Below, in pieces: positions 1-6,207 of a stretch of DNA of 7,874 nt; within the stretch, counting starts at the first letter, position 1, and each line of letters opens with the position of its first letter. Source of the DNA: a bacterium (GTDB lineage Bacteria; Sumerlaeota; Sumerlaeia; MVZB01); NCBI GenBank assembly GCA_023480605.1, contig JAMCWS010000048.1, positions 1 to 7,874 of the forward strand, read 5' to 3'. The notes beneath the pieces were generated by a model. That model was given only the letters and a program-made list of their open reading frames with translations. It was not told where the DNA came from and did not search any database. The position numbers and the translations under genes were made by a program.

Positions 1-973
1 GGCCGACGCCATTAAAGAATCGGGTAAACAGATCGGCCGTCAGGAGGGGCACCAGCAGCGTCATGAGCGGCTCGTAGGCGAGAATCCAAGGACTTGCCAG
101 ACCGGGGCCGTAACGCACGACCGCCTTTGCCACAAGCGCCAGGCCCGCCAGGTAGCGCAAGGTCAGGATGACCAACCATGCGGCCGGGCCGAAGACGGCC
201 AGAATGACCAGCAGCAGGTTCGTGAGCGGCAGCCACAGATTGAAGGCCGTCAGCGCGGGTGGGCCGCTCCGGGCGCGGCGACGCGCGCGCGCCACCAGTT
301 CCGACACGCTTTTACACGTGGGGTTGAGCACCGCCGGCCGCGTCAGGTAGCGGACGTCCCAGCCGGCGCGGTGCAGGGCGGCTCCCAAAGCGAAATCCTC
401 GGCCGGGGCGAAACCGATGGCCAGGAAACCGCCCGTCTCCAGGTAGGCCTGGCGCCGCAGGGCAAGATTGGCCCCGTAGAGGCCCGTCGCGAAGCCGCGG
501 CCGGCGGCCCACTCGAAAAACGAGAGCTTTACGAGTGCGTCGAGTGTCTGGTAGCGATTGAACGCATGGCCCGGCCCGGCGAAGATCACCGGGCCCGTGG
601 CGGCGCCGTCGCGATAGGCCAGGCTGTCGGCCAGTTCACGGATCCACTCGCGCGGCACGCGTCCGCCGGCGTCGGTCACCAGGACAATCTCGCCGCGGGC
701 CTGGGTGATGCCCAGGTCAAGGGCCGCCTGACGGGCGGTGAGGGTCGCGTGAGGGGTATCGATGCGCAACACGCGCAAGCCTGTCACGCCCATCTCCTGG
801 GCGCGCGCGACGGTGTCGTCGGTGCTGCGGTCGTCAACCAGCAGGATCTCGACGCGTTCCATCGGGTAATCCTGCTCGGCGATGGCCCTCAGGCAGGCCT
901 GTATTCGTTCGGCCTCGTTGTGGGCCGTCACGACGATCGTGATTTCCGGTTGGGAATTTTCGGGCGTCATCAT
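1..973 (-). CDS. Family 2 (GT-A) glycosyltransferase, membrane-anchored, C-terminus cut by window edge
   Basis: This frame reads open from the ATG at 973 to the left edge (324 residues, no stop), so the gene is partial. The product should transfer a sugar from an activated donor to a lipid or polysaccharide acceptor at the cytoplasmic face of the inner membrane. Residues 11-20 (ITIVVTAHNE) and 45-53 (LLVDDRSTD) form the GT-A nucleotide-binding start. TDAGG at 100-104 sits at the DXD position. AEDFALG at 191-197 carries the ED pair that normally holds the catalytic acid, and an Arg-rich stretch follows at 229-235. Hydrophobic segments at about 243-262, 265-285 and 296-315 look like C-terminal membrane helices. 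A second ATG lies at 970. The frame is closed upstream by a TAA and I see no other start. The Shine-Dalgarno is poor. Family assignment is firm; the sugar, acceptor and pathway are unknown. It lies downstream of the phosphoesterase gene on the same strand, 239 bp away. Confidence 0.9.
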   Translation of the reverse strand, partial: MMTPENSQPEITIVVTAHNEAERIQACLRAIAEQDYPMERVEILLVDDRSTDDTVARAQEMGVTGLRVLRIDTPHATLTARQAALDLGITQARGEIVLVTDAGGRVPREWIRELADSLAYRDGAATGPVIFAGPGHAFNRYQTLDALVKLSFFEWAAGRGFATGLYGANLALRRQAYLETGGFLAIGFAPAEDFALGAALHRAGWDVRYLTRPAVLNPTCKSVSELVARARRRARSGPPALTAFNLWLPLTNLLLVILAVFGPAAWLVILTLRYLAGLALVAKAVVRYGPGLASPWILAYEPLMTLLVPLLTADLFTRFFNGVG

Positions 974-1014
974 CCGCGTTGTGTCCGCTTTCTCCCGGCG
1001 GTCGCAAACGCTTT

Positions 1015-1044
1015 ATCTTATGTCAGTTTTATCGGCATCCGCAA
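1015..1044 (-). promoter_or_regulatory. Candidate sigma70-type promoter for the glycosyltransferase
   Basis: Read on the minus strand, TTGCGG (1044-1039) and TAAGAT (1020-1015) are separated by 18 bp. Transcription would start near 1008, about 35 nt before the ATG at 973. Matches are modest (3/6 and 4/6), but the site lies in a locally AT-rich patch of the spacer and would let this gene be expressed apart from the phosphoesterase gene. This is inference from consensus matching only. Confidence 0.3.
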
Positions 1045-1127
1045 CCCGCGAACTGACGGGTGTCGCCAGGGGGGGCATTGCACCCATGCGGGGAACGGCC
1101 GCGGTTATCCGGATTCCCCTGCCAATA

Positions 1128-1190
1128 CTCGTGCTCGTGATCGTGCTCGTAATCGATCACGATTACGATCACGATTGCGATCACGAAAAC
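1128..1190. repeat. Inverted array of degenerate 6-bp repeats forming a long imperfect hairpin
   Basis: The right arm (1155-1190) is six head-to-tail hexamers of the type GATCAC, GATTAC or GATTGC, ending in GAAAAC. The left arm (1128-1154) holds the same unit in opposite orientation (GTGCTC, GTGATC, GTAATC). Orientation switches exactly between 1154 and 1155. Bases 1131-1154 can pair with 1161-1184 around a one-hexamer loop. About 20 of 24 positions pair perfectly, and two mismatches become G-U wobbles in a plus-strand RNA. The array lies 22 bp past the phosphoesterase stop and upstream of the glycosyltransferase promoter. It could protect or end the upstream mRNA, but no T-run follows on the minus strand. 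From memory, such arrays recur between genes in some environmental bacteria; copy number here cannot be judged. Confidence 0.85.
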
Positions 1191-1212
1191 GGAGAGACCA
1201 AATCAGGGGGCC

Positions 1213-3876
1213 TTAATCCCGATCGTGCTCCCCGTTCTCGTCCGCCACGGCCTGGCGCAGGACGGGATAGGGGGTGTTCCAGCCCTTGACCGAATGCCAG
1301 ATGATCCGGTTAAGCGTGTCCTCGTCGGCCTGGTCGACGTCCTCGAGCGGCAGGGCCAGTGACTTGAGGGCATCGGCGCGGCGCTGTCCCTTGAGCGCCG
1401 CCACCGGGGGATTCAACTCGTCGAGCGGAATGATGTTGGGCAGCGCCTGGTAGGGGGTCAGGTCGGGTTTGTCCATAAAGCAGTCGGTCATGGGATTGGC
1501 GCCCATCGTGAACTGGCTGATGGGGGCCAGGCCCATGATCAGTTCAATCGTGCGCAGCATGCTGCACTGGTTGTAGTGCGTGCTGACGACGGCGCCGCGG
1601 CGCGTGTAGGGACTGACGCACAAGGCGACGGTGCGGTGGCCGTCGACGTGATCCAGGCCGTTCTGGGGATCATCCTGGACGACGAAGATGGCCGTCTCGG
1701 CCCAGAAGCGGCTGCGGCTGACGGCGTCGACGATGCGGCCCAGGGCCAGGTCGTTGTCGGCCACCGTGGCCCGCGGCGTCGGGTAGCCGGGCGTCGTGCC
1801 GACGGTGTGGTCGTTGGGCAACAGCATGATGATGAAGTTGGGCATGTCGCCGCGCTGCTCGAATTGGGCCAGCTCTTCGAGGAACATCTGGGCGCGGTAA
1901 ACGTCCTGCACCTTGCACGGGAAACCGATGAAGGTCGGGTGGATGTAAGGCTCGAGGCCGCGGATGGGCGTTCGGGCGGTGATGGCGACGCGCCGCGTGC
2001 CGTCCTTGAAGTCGCGGTAAATGTCGCTCCACGTGGCTCCGGCGGGGGTGATCTTCGCCTCGACCATCTCGCCGTAATCGCGGAAAGTCAGGCCGGCGCG
2101 CAACACGTGATCCCAGATGAAACCCGAGGCGGGGAACGCCATCGCGTCGTCGCCCCAGTAGGGGTAGCTGCGCGTGAAGCCGCCGAAACTTTTCTCGAGG
2201 TAATCGGGCACGGCGCCCTCGTCGGTCCACTGGTGTCCGTCGGCGCTCAGCACGCCGTTGCAGTAAAAATTGTCGAGCAGAACGAATTGCTCGGCCAGGG
2301 CGTGGTGGTTGGGGGTCACCTCGCGCGGGAAGTGGCAAAGCGAGGGGTCGCCGTTGCCTTGGGTCATGTCGCCGAAAATCTGGTCGTAGGTGCGGTTTTC
2401 CTTGATGATGTAGATGACGTGCTTGATGGGAGAGATCTCGCCGGGGCGCCCGGGCACGGGCACGACGCGCGGCGTGGCGGCCGGCAGGCTCAACACCTGG
2501 TTCATGCGCGGCAGGCGCATGTTGACGGCGGCGCGATAGGTATAGTCGGCCAGTTCCTCCTCGCCGGGCGCGGCCACGGCCGTCACCGAGCCCATGTGGT
2601 CGTGGCTGTTGTAGCCGACCAGATCCTTGAGGCCCATGAAGTCGCGCGGGTGCGGTTCTTTTTGCTGGTCATATAGCCGGCTGCCGACGCCCTTGACGTT
2701 GGCGATCCAAATCGTCCGCCCGCCGTCGGCCAGGGCCAGCGCGCCGGGGTACCAGCCCGTCGGGATGAGGCCGAGCAGGCGGCCGCCCGCCGTGTCGAAC
2801 ACGGCCAGGCAGTTGTTGCCGCCCAAAGCGGCGTAGAGGCGGCGGCCGTCGGGGGCGACGGCCAGGGCGTTGGGCGCGCTGCCCAGGGGCAATTCGCTCA
2901 TCGGCCGCGCGTCCCAGGTGGCCGTCACCGTCCGGGAGGCCGTGTCGATGACGCAAATCGTGTCGCTGTTGGCGCCGGCGACATAGAGGTTTCGCCGGTC
3001 GGGCGAGAAGGCCATGCCGCACGGATGAAGTCCGACCTGGACTTCGGCGACCGCCTGCCGGGCCGCGAGGTCGACCAGGCTGACGGTGCCCGAAGCGGCG
3101 ATGCCCGCCCGGTCGACGACGACTTCGCTGCCCGACGAGGGGCCGGTGAGATCGCCGCTGCGCGGCCGGCGGCCGCCCCAATTGGCCACCCAGGCGTGGT
3201 CGCCGTTAAGGCGCACGTCGTAGGGAGCGATGCCGACGGGGATTTCAACCAATACCTTTTCCGCGGCGAGGTCGACGAGGCCCAGCGCGTTGTTGCGACT
3301 CAGGGTGACCCAGACCAGATTTGGATCTTTTTCGTCGAAGACCAGCCCGCCGGGGGCCGAGTCGCCCTTGACGTCGGGGCCGGGCAGGGCGATTTTGGCC
3401 GCCCAGGCGAATTGGCCGTCGGCGCCGCGGCGCGCCCCACACAGGGCGCCGGCGGCCGACGTGGTCCAAACGGTGGCTCCATCGGGCGCCCAGGCGATGC
3501 CGCAGAAACTCGCCCCTTGACCCTTGGGCAACGCCAACGTCTGAACGATCGCGCGCGTCCGGGGGTCGATGAATACCAGGTCGGTGCGGTTCTTGACGGC
3601 GAGCACCGCGCCATCGGGGCTCAGGGCCAGGCCGACGGGGCGGCCGCCGAAAATCAGGCTTTGGCCGGCGGGATCGATAATCTGGGTGGTCGGCACGATC
3701 CACGTGCCGTCGTCCTGCGGGCCGACGACGGCCTTGACGAACAGGTCGCCGGCGTCGCGCTCCAGTGCCGCTTTCAGGCCTGCGGGGCGCGCCGTGGCGG
3801 TCTGGCGCACACCGGCGCAGCCTATCGACCCTATAATCATGATCAACGCGGTCATTGGAATCGCTGGATTACGCAT
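1213..3876 (-). CDS. Lipoprotein: YncE-like beta-propeller fused to AcpA/phospholipase C-type phosphoesterase
   Basis: The 887-residue product should be exported, lipid-anchored, and act on a phosphate ester in the periplasm or at the outer membrane. Residues 1-20 form a lipoprotein signal ending S17-I18-G19-C20, with Cys20 as the expected modified residue. Residues about 60-440 are a beta-propeller with repeated blades: SPDG, APDG or SPD turns at about 86, 130, 291 and 341, each followed by a strand and a VDL/IDT-type segment. Residues about 484-800 match the phosphoesterase family PF04185. Visible motifs are KENRTYDQIFGD (492-503), SADGHQW (544-550), QDD (734-736) and LDHVDGHR (741-748). 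By analogy with Francisella AcpA, from memory, E493, N494, S544, D735 and D736 would form the metal site and nucleophile. All are present, so the enzyme looks intact. The family is usually annotated as a bifunctional YncE/alkaline phosphatase-family protein; the substrate is unknown. The ATG at 3876 is chosen because GGGAGG precedes it by 6 nt. The C-terminus ends in a short charged tail. Confidence 0.93.
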   Translation of the reverse strand: MRNPAIPMTALIMIIGSIGCAGVRQTATARPAGLKAALERDAGDLFVKAVVGPQDDGTWIVPTTQIIDPAGQSLIFGGRPVGLALSPDGAVLAVKNRTDLVFIDPRTRAIVQTLALPKGQGASFCGIAWAPDGATVWTTSAAGALCGARRGADGQFAWAAKIALPGPDVKGDSAPGGLVFDEKDPNLVWVTLSRNNALGLVDLAAEKVLVEIPVGIAPYDVRLNGDHAWVANWGGRRPRSGDLTGPSSGSEVVVDRAGIAASGTVSLVDLAARQAVAEVQVGLHPCGMAFSPDRRNLYVAGANSDTICVIDTASRTVTATWDARPMSELPLGSAPNALAVAPDGRRLYAALGGNNCLAVFDTAGGRLLGLIPTGWYPGALALADGGRTIWIANVKGVGSRLYDQQKEPHPRDFMGLKDLVGYNSHDHMGSVTAVAAPGEEELADYTYRAAVNMRLPRMNQVLSLPAATPRVVPVPGRPGEISPIKHVIYIIKENRTYDQIFGDMTQGNGDPSLCHFPREVTPNHHALAEQFVLLDNFYCNGVLSADGHQWTDEGAVPDYLEKSFGGFTRSYPYWGDDAMAFPASGFIWDHVLRAGLTFRDYGEMVEAKITPAGATWSDIYRDFKDGTRRVAITARTPIRGLEPYIHPTFIGFPCKVQDVYRAQMFLEELAQFEQRGDMPNFIIMLLPNDHTVGTTPGYPTPRATVADNDLALGRIVDAVSRSRFWAETAIFVVQDDPQNGLDHVDGHRTVALCVSPYTRRGAVVSTHYNQCSMLRTIELIMGLAPISQFTMGANPMTDCFMDKPDLTPYQALPNIIPLDELNPPVAALKGQRRADALKSLALPLEDVDQADEDTLNRIIWHSVKGWNTPYPVLRQAVADENGEHDRD

Positions 3877-3882
3877 GGTTTT

Positions 3883-3888
3883 CCTCCC
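3883..3888 (-). promoter_or_regulatory. Shine-Dalgarno site fixing the phosphoesterase start
   Basis: GGGAGG on the minus strand lies 6 nt before the ATG at 3876. It rules out the in-frame TTG at 3894, which lies upstream of this site and would place extra residues before the signal peptide. Confidence 0.85.
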
Positions 3889-3914
3889 GGGCAAGATCGA
3901 GCGCGTAAAAGCCC

Positions 3915-3943
3915 ACCATACGCCCGGCCCGCCGTGACTTCAA
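3915..3943 (-). promoter_or_regulatory. Candidate sigma70-type promoter for the phosphoesterase gene
   Basis: On the minus strand, TTGAAG (3943-3938) and TATGGT (3920-3915) are spaced by exactly 17 bp, each matching 4/6 of consensus. The start point would be near 3908, giving a leader of about 31 nt with a good Shine-Dalgarno. Consensus matching only, but position, spacing and leader length agree. Confidence 0.45.
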
Positions 3944-4029
3944 GCGCCGCCTCGGGTCCGCTTTGCGCCTGGGCGTATCTCAAGTTTGTTCGCATAAGAC
4001 TGTTGATAATCTATTCCACGGTCATAAGA

Positions 4030-4162
4030 GGGGACGAGGCGACATAGGGAGACAATGGAGACGAAAATCACGGGAATCCGGACATGCCCTGCCCTTCATG
4101 CCCATTGGACGATCCTGTCGCTTGGTTTCATCTCCTTGTCCCCAATCAGTCTCCTCGTCACC
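4030..4162. repeat. Pair of inverted purine-rich GGNGAC-type arrays
   Basis: On the plus strand, 4030-4063 is a degenerate array of GGNGAC units spaced 8-10 bp (GGGGAC, GGCGAC, GGAGAC, GGAGAC). On the minus strand, 4162-4115 is a similar array. The outer 14 bp of each arm, 4030-4043 and the complement of 4149-4162, agree at 12 of 14 positions, so the arms can pair across a loop of about 105 nt. A similar purine-rich pattern occurs at 7707-7860. I infer a dispersed intergenic element; its nature is unknown and it codes for nothing recognisable. Confidence 0.65.
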
Positions 4163-4202
4163 TATTATGAACATCACGATCATGGTCTCGAGCAGATACG
4201 AG

Positions 4203-4228
4203 ATGCGCCCTATGCGCCCTAGCGCCCT
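4203..4228. repeat. 9-bp tandem repeat, about 2.9 copies
   Basis: ATGCGCCCT occurs perfectly at 4203-4211 and 4212-4220, followed at 4221-4228 by a copy lacking one base. It abuts the purine-rich element and lies in non-coding DNA. Confidence 0.8.
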
Positions 4229-4305
4229 TGCGGTTCGAATATCAAGCTGAACCTTGAACTCCAAACGGGCTTTTCCAAAATTGTGCGATGACTGGTTTTC
4301 TACGC

Positions 4306-4335
4306 GCCTCGGCGTCTCTCTGAGGCTATCTTTTT
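4306..4335 (+). terminator. Candidate rho-independent terminator, plus strand
   Basis: GCCTCGG (4306-4312) pairs with CTGAGGC (4320-4326), a 7-bp stem with one G-U pair and a 7-nt loop, followed by TATC and five T at 4331-4335. It reads only on the plus strand; the other orientation has no T-run. No protein gene precedes it on this strand, so it may end an RNA from the repeat region, block read-through into nnr, or act in the nnr leader. Confidence 0.5.
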
Positions 4336-4409
4336 GTTGCGTCTCCGCCGCGCTATGTCATTTCGGGGTTAAATATTGCCGTTAATAGGCTGATTGGGTG
4401 CAGAGTTCG

Positions 4410-4453
4410 GTGCCGGCCGGCGGCCATAATCGTCTGGAATGTGCCGGCCGGCG
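4410..4453. promoter_or_regulatory. Two copies of a palindrome-bearing 13-bp repeat upstream of nnr
   Basis: GTGCCGGCCGGCG occurs perfectly at 4410-4422 and 4441-4453. Each copy contains the perfect 10-bp palindrome GCCGGCCGGC (4412-4421 and 4443-4452). The period is 31 bp, close to three helical turns, so the two sites face the same side of the DNA, as for a dimeric repressor or activator. A weaker TAAT-containing similarity follows each copy, so this may instead be a simple 31-bp duplication. The nnr ATG is 62 bp downstream. Confidence 0.45.
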
Positions 4454-4514
4454 CGCTAATATCAAAGGAAGACGACGCGGCGCTCGGAGCGGCGGCGAGG
4501 CGAAAGGCGGAACC

Positions 4515-6074
4515 ATGAAAGTCGTCACTCAAGAACAGATGCGGCGGATCGACGAGGTGACTATCCGCGAGCGCGGCGTGCCGGGCGGGGAACTGATGGA
4601 ACGCGCCGGCCAGGCGGTCGCCCGCGAGGCCGTGGCACGCTTCGAACCCGAATCGGTCGCGGTCGTCACCGGCAAGGGTAACAACGCCGGCGACGGATTC
4701 GTTGCCGCGCGCGATCTTCGCCGGCGCGGCATCACCGTGACGGTCTACCTGCTGGGGCCCGCCGAGGATTTGTCGGGCGACGCGCTCGAGGCCTGGCGGC
4801 GTCTGCCCCCCGAAGTGGAACGAGTCGACCAACCCGAACCCGACGCGCTGCGCCAGGCCCTGGCGCGCCACGACCTTATCATCGACGCGATTTTCGGCAC
4901 GGGCCTCAAGGGGCCGGTGCGCGCGCCGTGGGACGGCTGGATCCGGGCCCTCAACGAAGCGGCCGCGGCGGGCGGCATCCCCGTGCTGGCCGTCGACATT
5001 CCCTCGGGCCTCGCCGGCGACCCCGGCGGCGAACCGGGCGAACACGTGCGCGCCGCGCTGACGGTGACGATCGGCCTGCCCAAGCTGGGCCTCGTGCTCG
5101 GGCCGGGCGTGCGCGCCACCGGCACGGTCGTCGTCGCCGATATCGGCTTCCCGCGCGACCTGCTCGAAGACCCGGCGATCACGACCAACCTGATGACGGA
5201 CGAGGAGGCCCGCGATCTGTTGCCCCCCCGCCCGGCCGGCGGCCACAAGGGGATTTTCGGACGCGTGTTGATTCTGGGGGGGAGCGCCGGCATGACGGGC
5301 GCGGCGGCGATGGCGTCTCTGGCGGCCGCGCGCTCGGGAGCGGGGCTGGTCTACAGCGCCTACCCCGAGCCGCTCGGTCCGATCATGGAAAGCCTTCTGC
5401 TCGAGCCGGTCAAGATACCGCTGCCCGGGGCGGAGGCCTGGTTCACCGATGCGATGGCGGCCGCCGCGCTCGAAGCCGCCGCCGGCATGGACGCCGTGGC
5501 CATCGGCCCGGGGATCGGCCAGCGCCCCGAGACTGCCGGCTTTCTGCGTGCCATCGTCTGCGAGGTTACGGCCCCGTTGGTCATCGACGCCGACGGCCTC
5601 AACCTGCTGGCGAAGGACTTGAGCCTGCTGGCGCGACGCCCCGGCGCGACCGTGCTGACTCCGCACCCGGGCGAAGCCGCCCGCCTGCTGACACGGCCGG
5701 TGAGCGAAATCGAGGCCGACCGCCTGGGGGCCTTCGCCGGGTTCGACGCCCGCTTTGGGGGCGAGCGGAAGGTCGCCATCGTCCTCAAGGGGGCGCAGAC
5801 GGTCGCGTTCGCGCCCGGCGGCCAGCGCACCATCAATCCGACCGGCAACACGGGTTTGTCGAAGGGGGGCAGCGGCGACGTGCTCACGGGCCTCGTGGCC
5901 GGACTGCTGGCCCAGGGCCTTGCACCCGGCGATGCCGCGCGGCTGGGCGTGTTCCTCCACGGCCTCGCGGCTGACATCCTCGCCGAGACGACCAGCGTGC
6001 GCGCCATGTTGCCCGGCGACCTGCTCGAAGGCCTCGGCGGGGCTTTTCGCCGGCTGGAGCGTGAGGGACGCTGA
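4515..6074 (+). CDS. nnr: Bifunctional NAD(P)H-hydrate epimerase / ADP-dependent NAD(P)H-hydrate dehydratase
   Basis: This cytoplasmic metabolite-repair enzyme returns hydrated NADH and NADPH (NADHX, NADPHX) to active cofactors. The N-terminal domain interconverts the R and S epimers; the C-terminal domain dehydrates the S form using ADP. The 519 residues are close to the usual fused length. Residues 1 to about 220 are the YjeF_N epimerase: TGKGNNAGDGF (52-62), IDAIFGTGLKG (123-133) and AVDIPSGLAGD (159-169). Residues about 235-515 are the ribokinase-like dehydratase: GHKGIFGRVLILGGS (243-257), VIDADGLNLL (356-365), LTPHPGEAARLL (381-392) and GNTGLSKGGSGDVLTG (444-459), where D454 is the expected catalytic base. 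All key motifs are present. The ATG at 4515 is chosen because homology begins there; GGCGG four bases upstream is a weak ribosome site. It appears to be a single-gene unit: its neighbour starts 133 bp downstream behind its own candidate promoter. Confidence 0.97.
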   Translation: MKVVTQEQMRRIDEVTIRERGVPGGELMERAGQAVAREAVARFEPESVAVVTGKGNNAGDGFVAARDLRRRGITVTVYLLGPAEDLSGDALEAWRRLPPEVERVDQPEPDALRQALARHDLIIDAIFGTGLKGPVRAPWDGWIRALNEAAAAGGIPVLAVDIPSGLAGDPGGEPGEHVRAALTVTIGLPKLGLVLGPGVRATGTVVVADIGFPRDLLEDPAITTNLMTDEEARDLLPPRPAGGHKGIFGRVLILGGSAGMTGAAAMASLAAARSGAGLVYSAYPEPLGPIMESLLLEPVKIPLPGAEAWFTDAMAAAALEAAAGMDAVAIGPGIGQRPETAGFLRAIVCEVTAPLVIDADGLNLLAKDLSLLARRPGATVLTPHPGEAARLLTRPVSEIEADRLGAFAGFDARFGGERKVAIVLKGAQTVAFAPGGQRTINPTGNTGLSKGGSGDVLTGLVAGLLAQGLAPGDAARLGVFLHGLAADILAETTSVRAMLPGDLLEGLGGAFRRLEREGR

Positions 6075-6077
6075 CTG

Positions 6078-6100
6078 CGGCGGGCGTTTTTTTCGCGCCG
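6078..6100 (+). terminator. Weak hairpin with T7 tract after nnr
   Basis: CGGCG (6078-6082) and CGCCG (6096-6100) can pair, with a further CG/CG step after a 2-nt bulge, but the seven T (6087-6093) fall in the loop instead of after the stem. A second short stem, AGCGT/ACGCT (6058-6072), spans the end of nnr and ends 14 nt before the T-run. Neither is a canonical terminator, but the T7 tract just past the nnr stop is suggestive. Confidence 0.25.
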
Positions 6101-6116
6101 GTGATGCGAATTCTGT

Positions 6117-6144
6117 TTGTCCCGCGCGCCGGCGATGCTAGACT
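6117..6144 (+). promoter_or_regulatory. Candidate extended -10 promoter for the 106-residue protein
   Basis: TTGTCC (6117-6122) and TAGACT (6139-6144) are spaced by 16 bp, and the -10 is preceded by TGC (extended -10). The predicted start near 6151 gives a leader of about 57 nt. The match to consensus is moderate; position between nnr and a gene with a strong ribosome site supports it. Confidence 0.5.
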
Positions 6145-6193
6145 GGTTGGCATGGGTTGGAATTATCGCGCATCGGATTGCCTATCGACAGCG

Positions 6194-6199
6194 AGGAGG
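6194..6199 (+). promoter_or_regulatory. Shine-Dalgarno site fixing the start of the 106-residue protein
   Basis: AGGAGG lies 8 nt before the ATG at 6208. It favours this start over the in-frame TTG at 6157, which has no ribosome site and is within about 6 nt of the predicted transcription start. Confidence 0.8.
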
Positions 6200-6207
6200 A
6201 CTGGCTC

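Larger units (their letters stand above)
3877..4514. other. Divergent intergenic spacer of 638 bp
   Basis: This gene-free stretch separates the minus-strand phosphoesterase gene from plus-strand nnr. It contains the candidate phosphoesterase promoter, a purine-rich inverted repeat element (4030-4162), a 9-bp tandem repeat (4203-4228), a plus-strand terminator (4306-4335) and two palindromes (4410-4453). Composition drops to about 50% G+C between 4261 and 4380, against about 70% in nnr. The open minus-strand frame at 4022-4264 (80 residues) consists largely of the repeats, has no recognisable domain, and I do not regard it as a gene. No convincing nnr promoter was found. Confidence 0.75.

Noticed and set aside
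1128..1190. CRISPR array
   Set aside because: The units are 6-bp and contiguous, without unique spacers, and no cas gene is present.
882..1289. Plus-strand frame encoding an Asp-His-rich peptide (DHDYDHD type)
   Set aside because: The peptide is only the translation of the hexamer array. The frame overlaps the ends of two secure minus-strand genes and has no ribosome site.
1576..2676. Long plus-strand frame (366 codons) antisense to the phosphoesterase gene
   Set aside because: It is composition-driven: high G+C at third positions keeps the opposite strand open. It shows no domain, while the minus frame has catalytic motifs.
3877..3894. Upstream TTG start for the phosphoesterase
   Set aside because: The GGGAGG site lies between this TTG and the ATG at 3876, and the signal peptide begins naturally at the ATG.
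3025..4047. Plus-strand frame of 340 codons antisense to the propeller domain
   Set aside because: Low-complexity Gly/Arg/Asp-rich translation mirrored from real minus-strand coding.
4022..4264. 80-codon minus-strand frame in the divergent spacer
   Set aside because: Its sequence is mostly the purine-rich arrays and the 9-bp repeat, with no ribosome site or domain recognised.
4398..4514. GTG at 4398 as an earlier start of nnr
   Set aside because: It would add 39 residues translated from the palindromic repeats; family similarity begins at the ATG at 4515.
4353..5960. Minus-strand frame of 535 codons opposite nnr
   Set aside because: nnr motifs are unambiguous on the plus strand. The antisense translation is Arg/Gln/Gly-rich without a domain.
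6157..6207. TTG at 6157 as start of the 106-residue protein
   Set aside because: It has no ribosome site, whereas AGGAGG lies 8 nt before the ATG at 6208.
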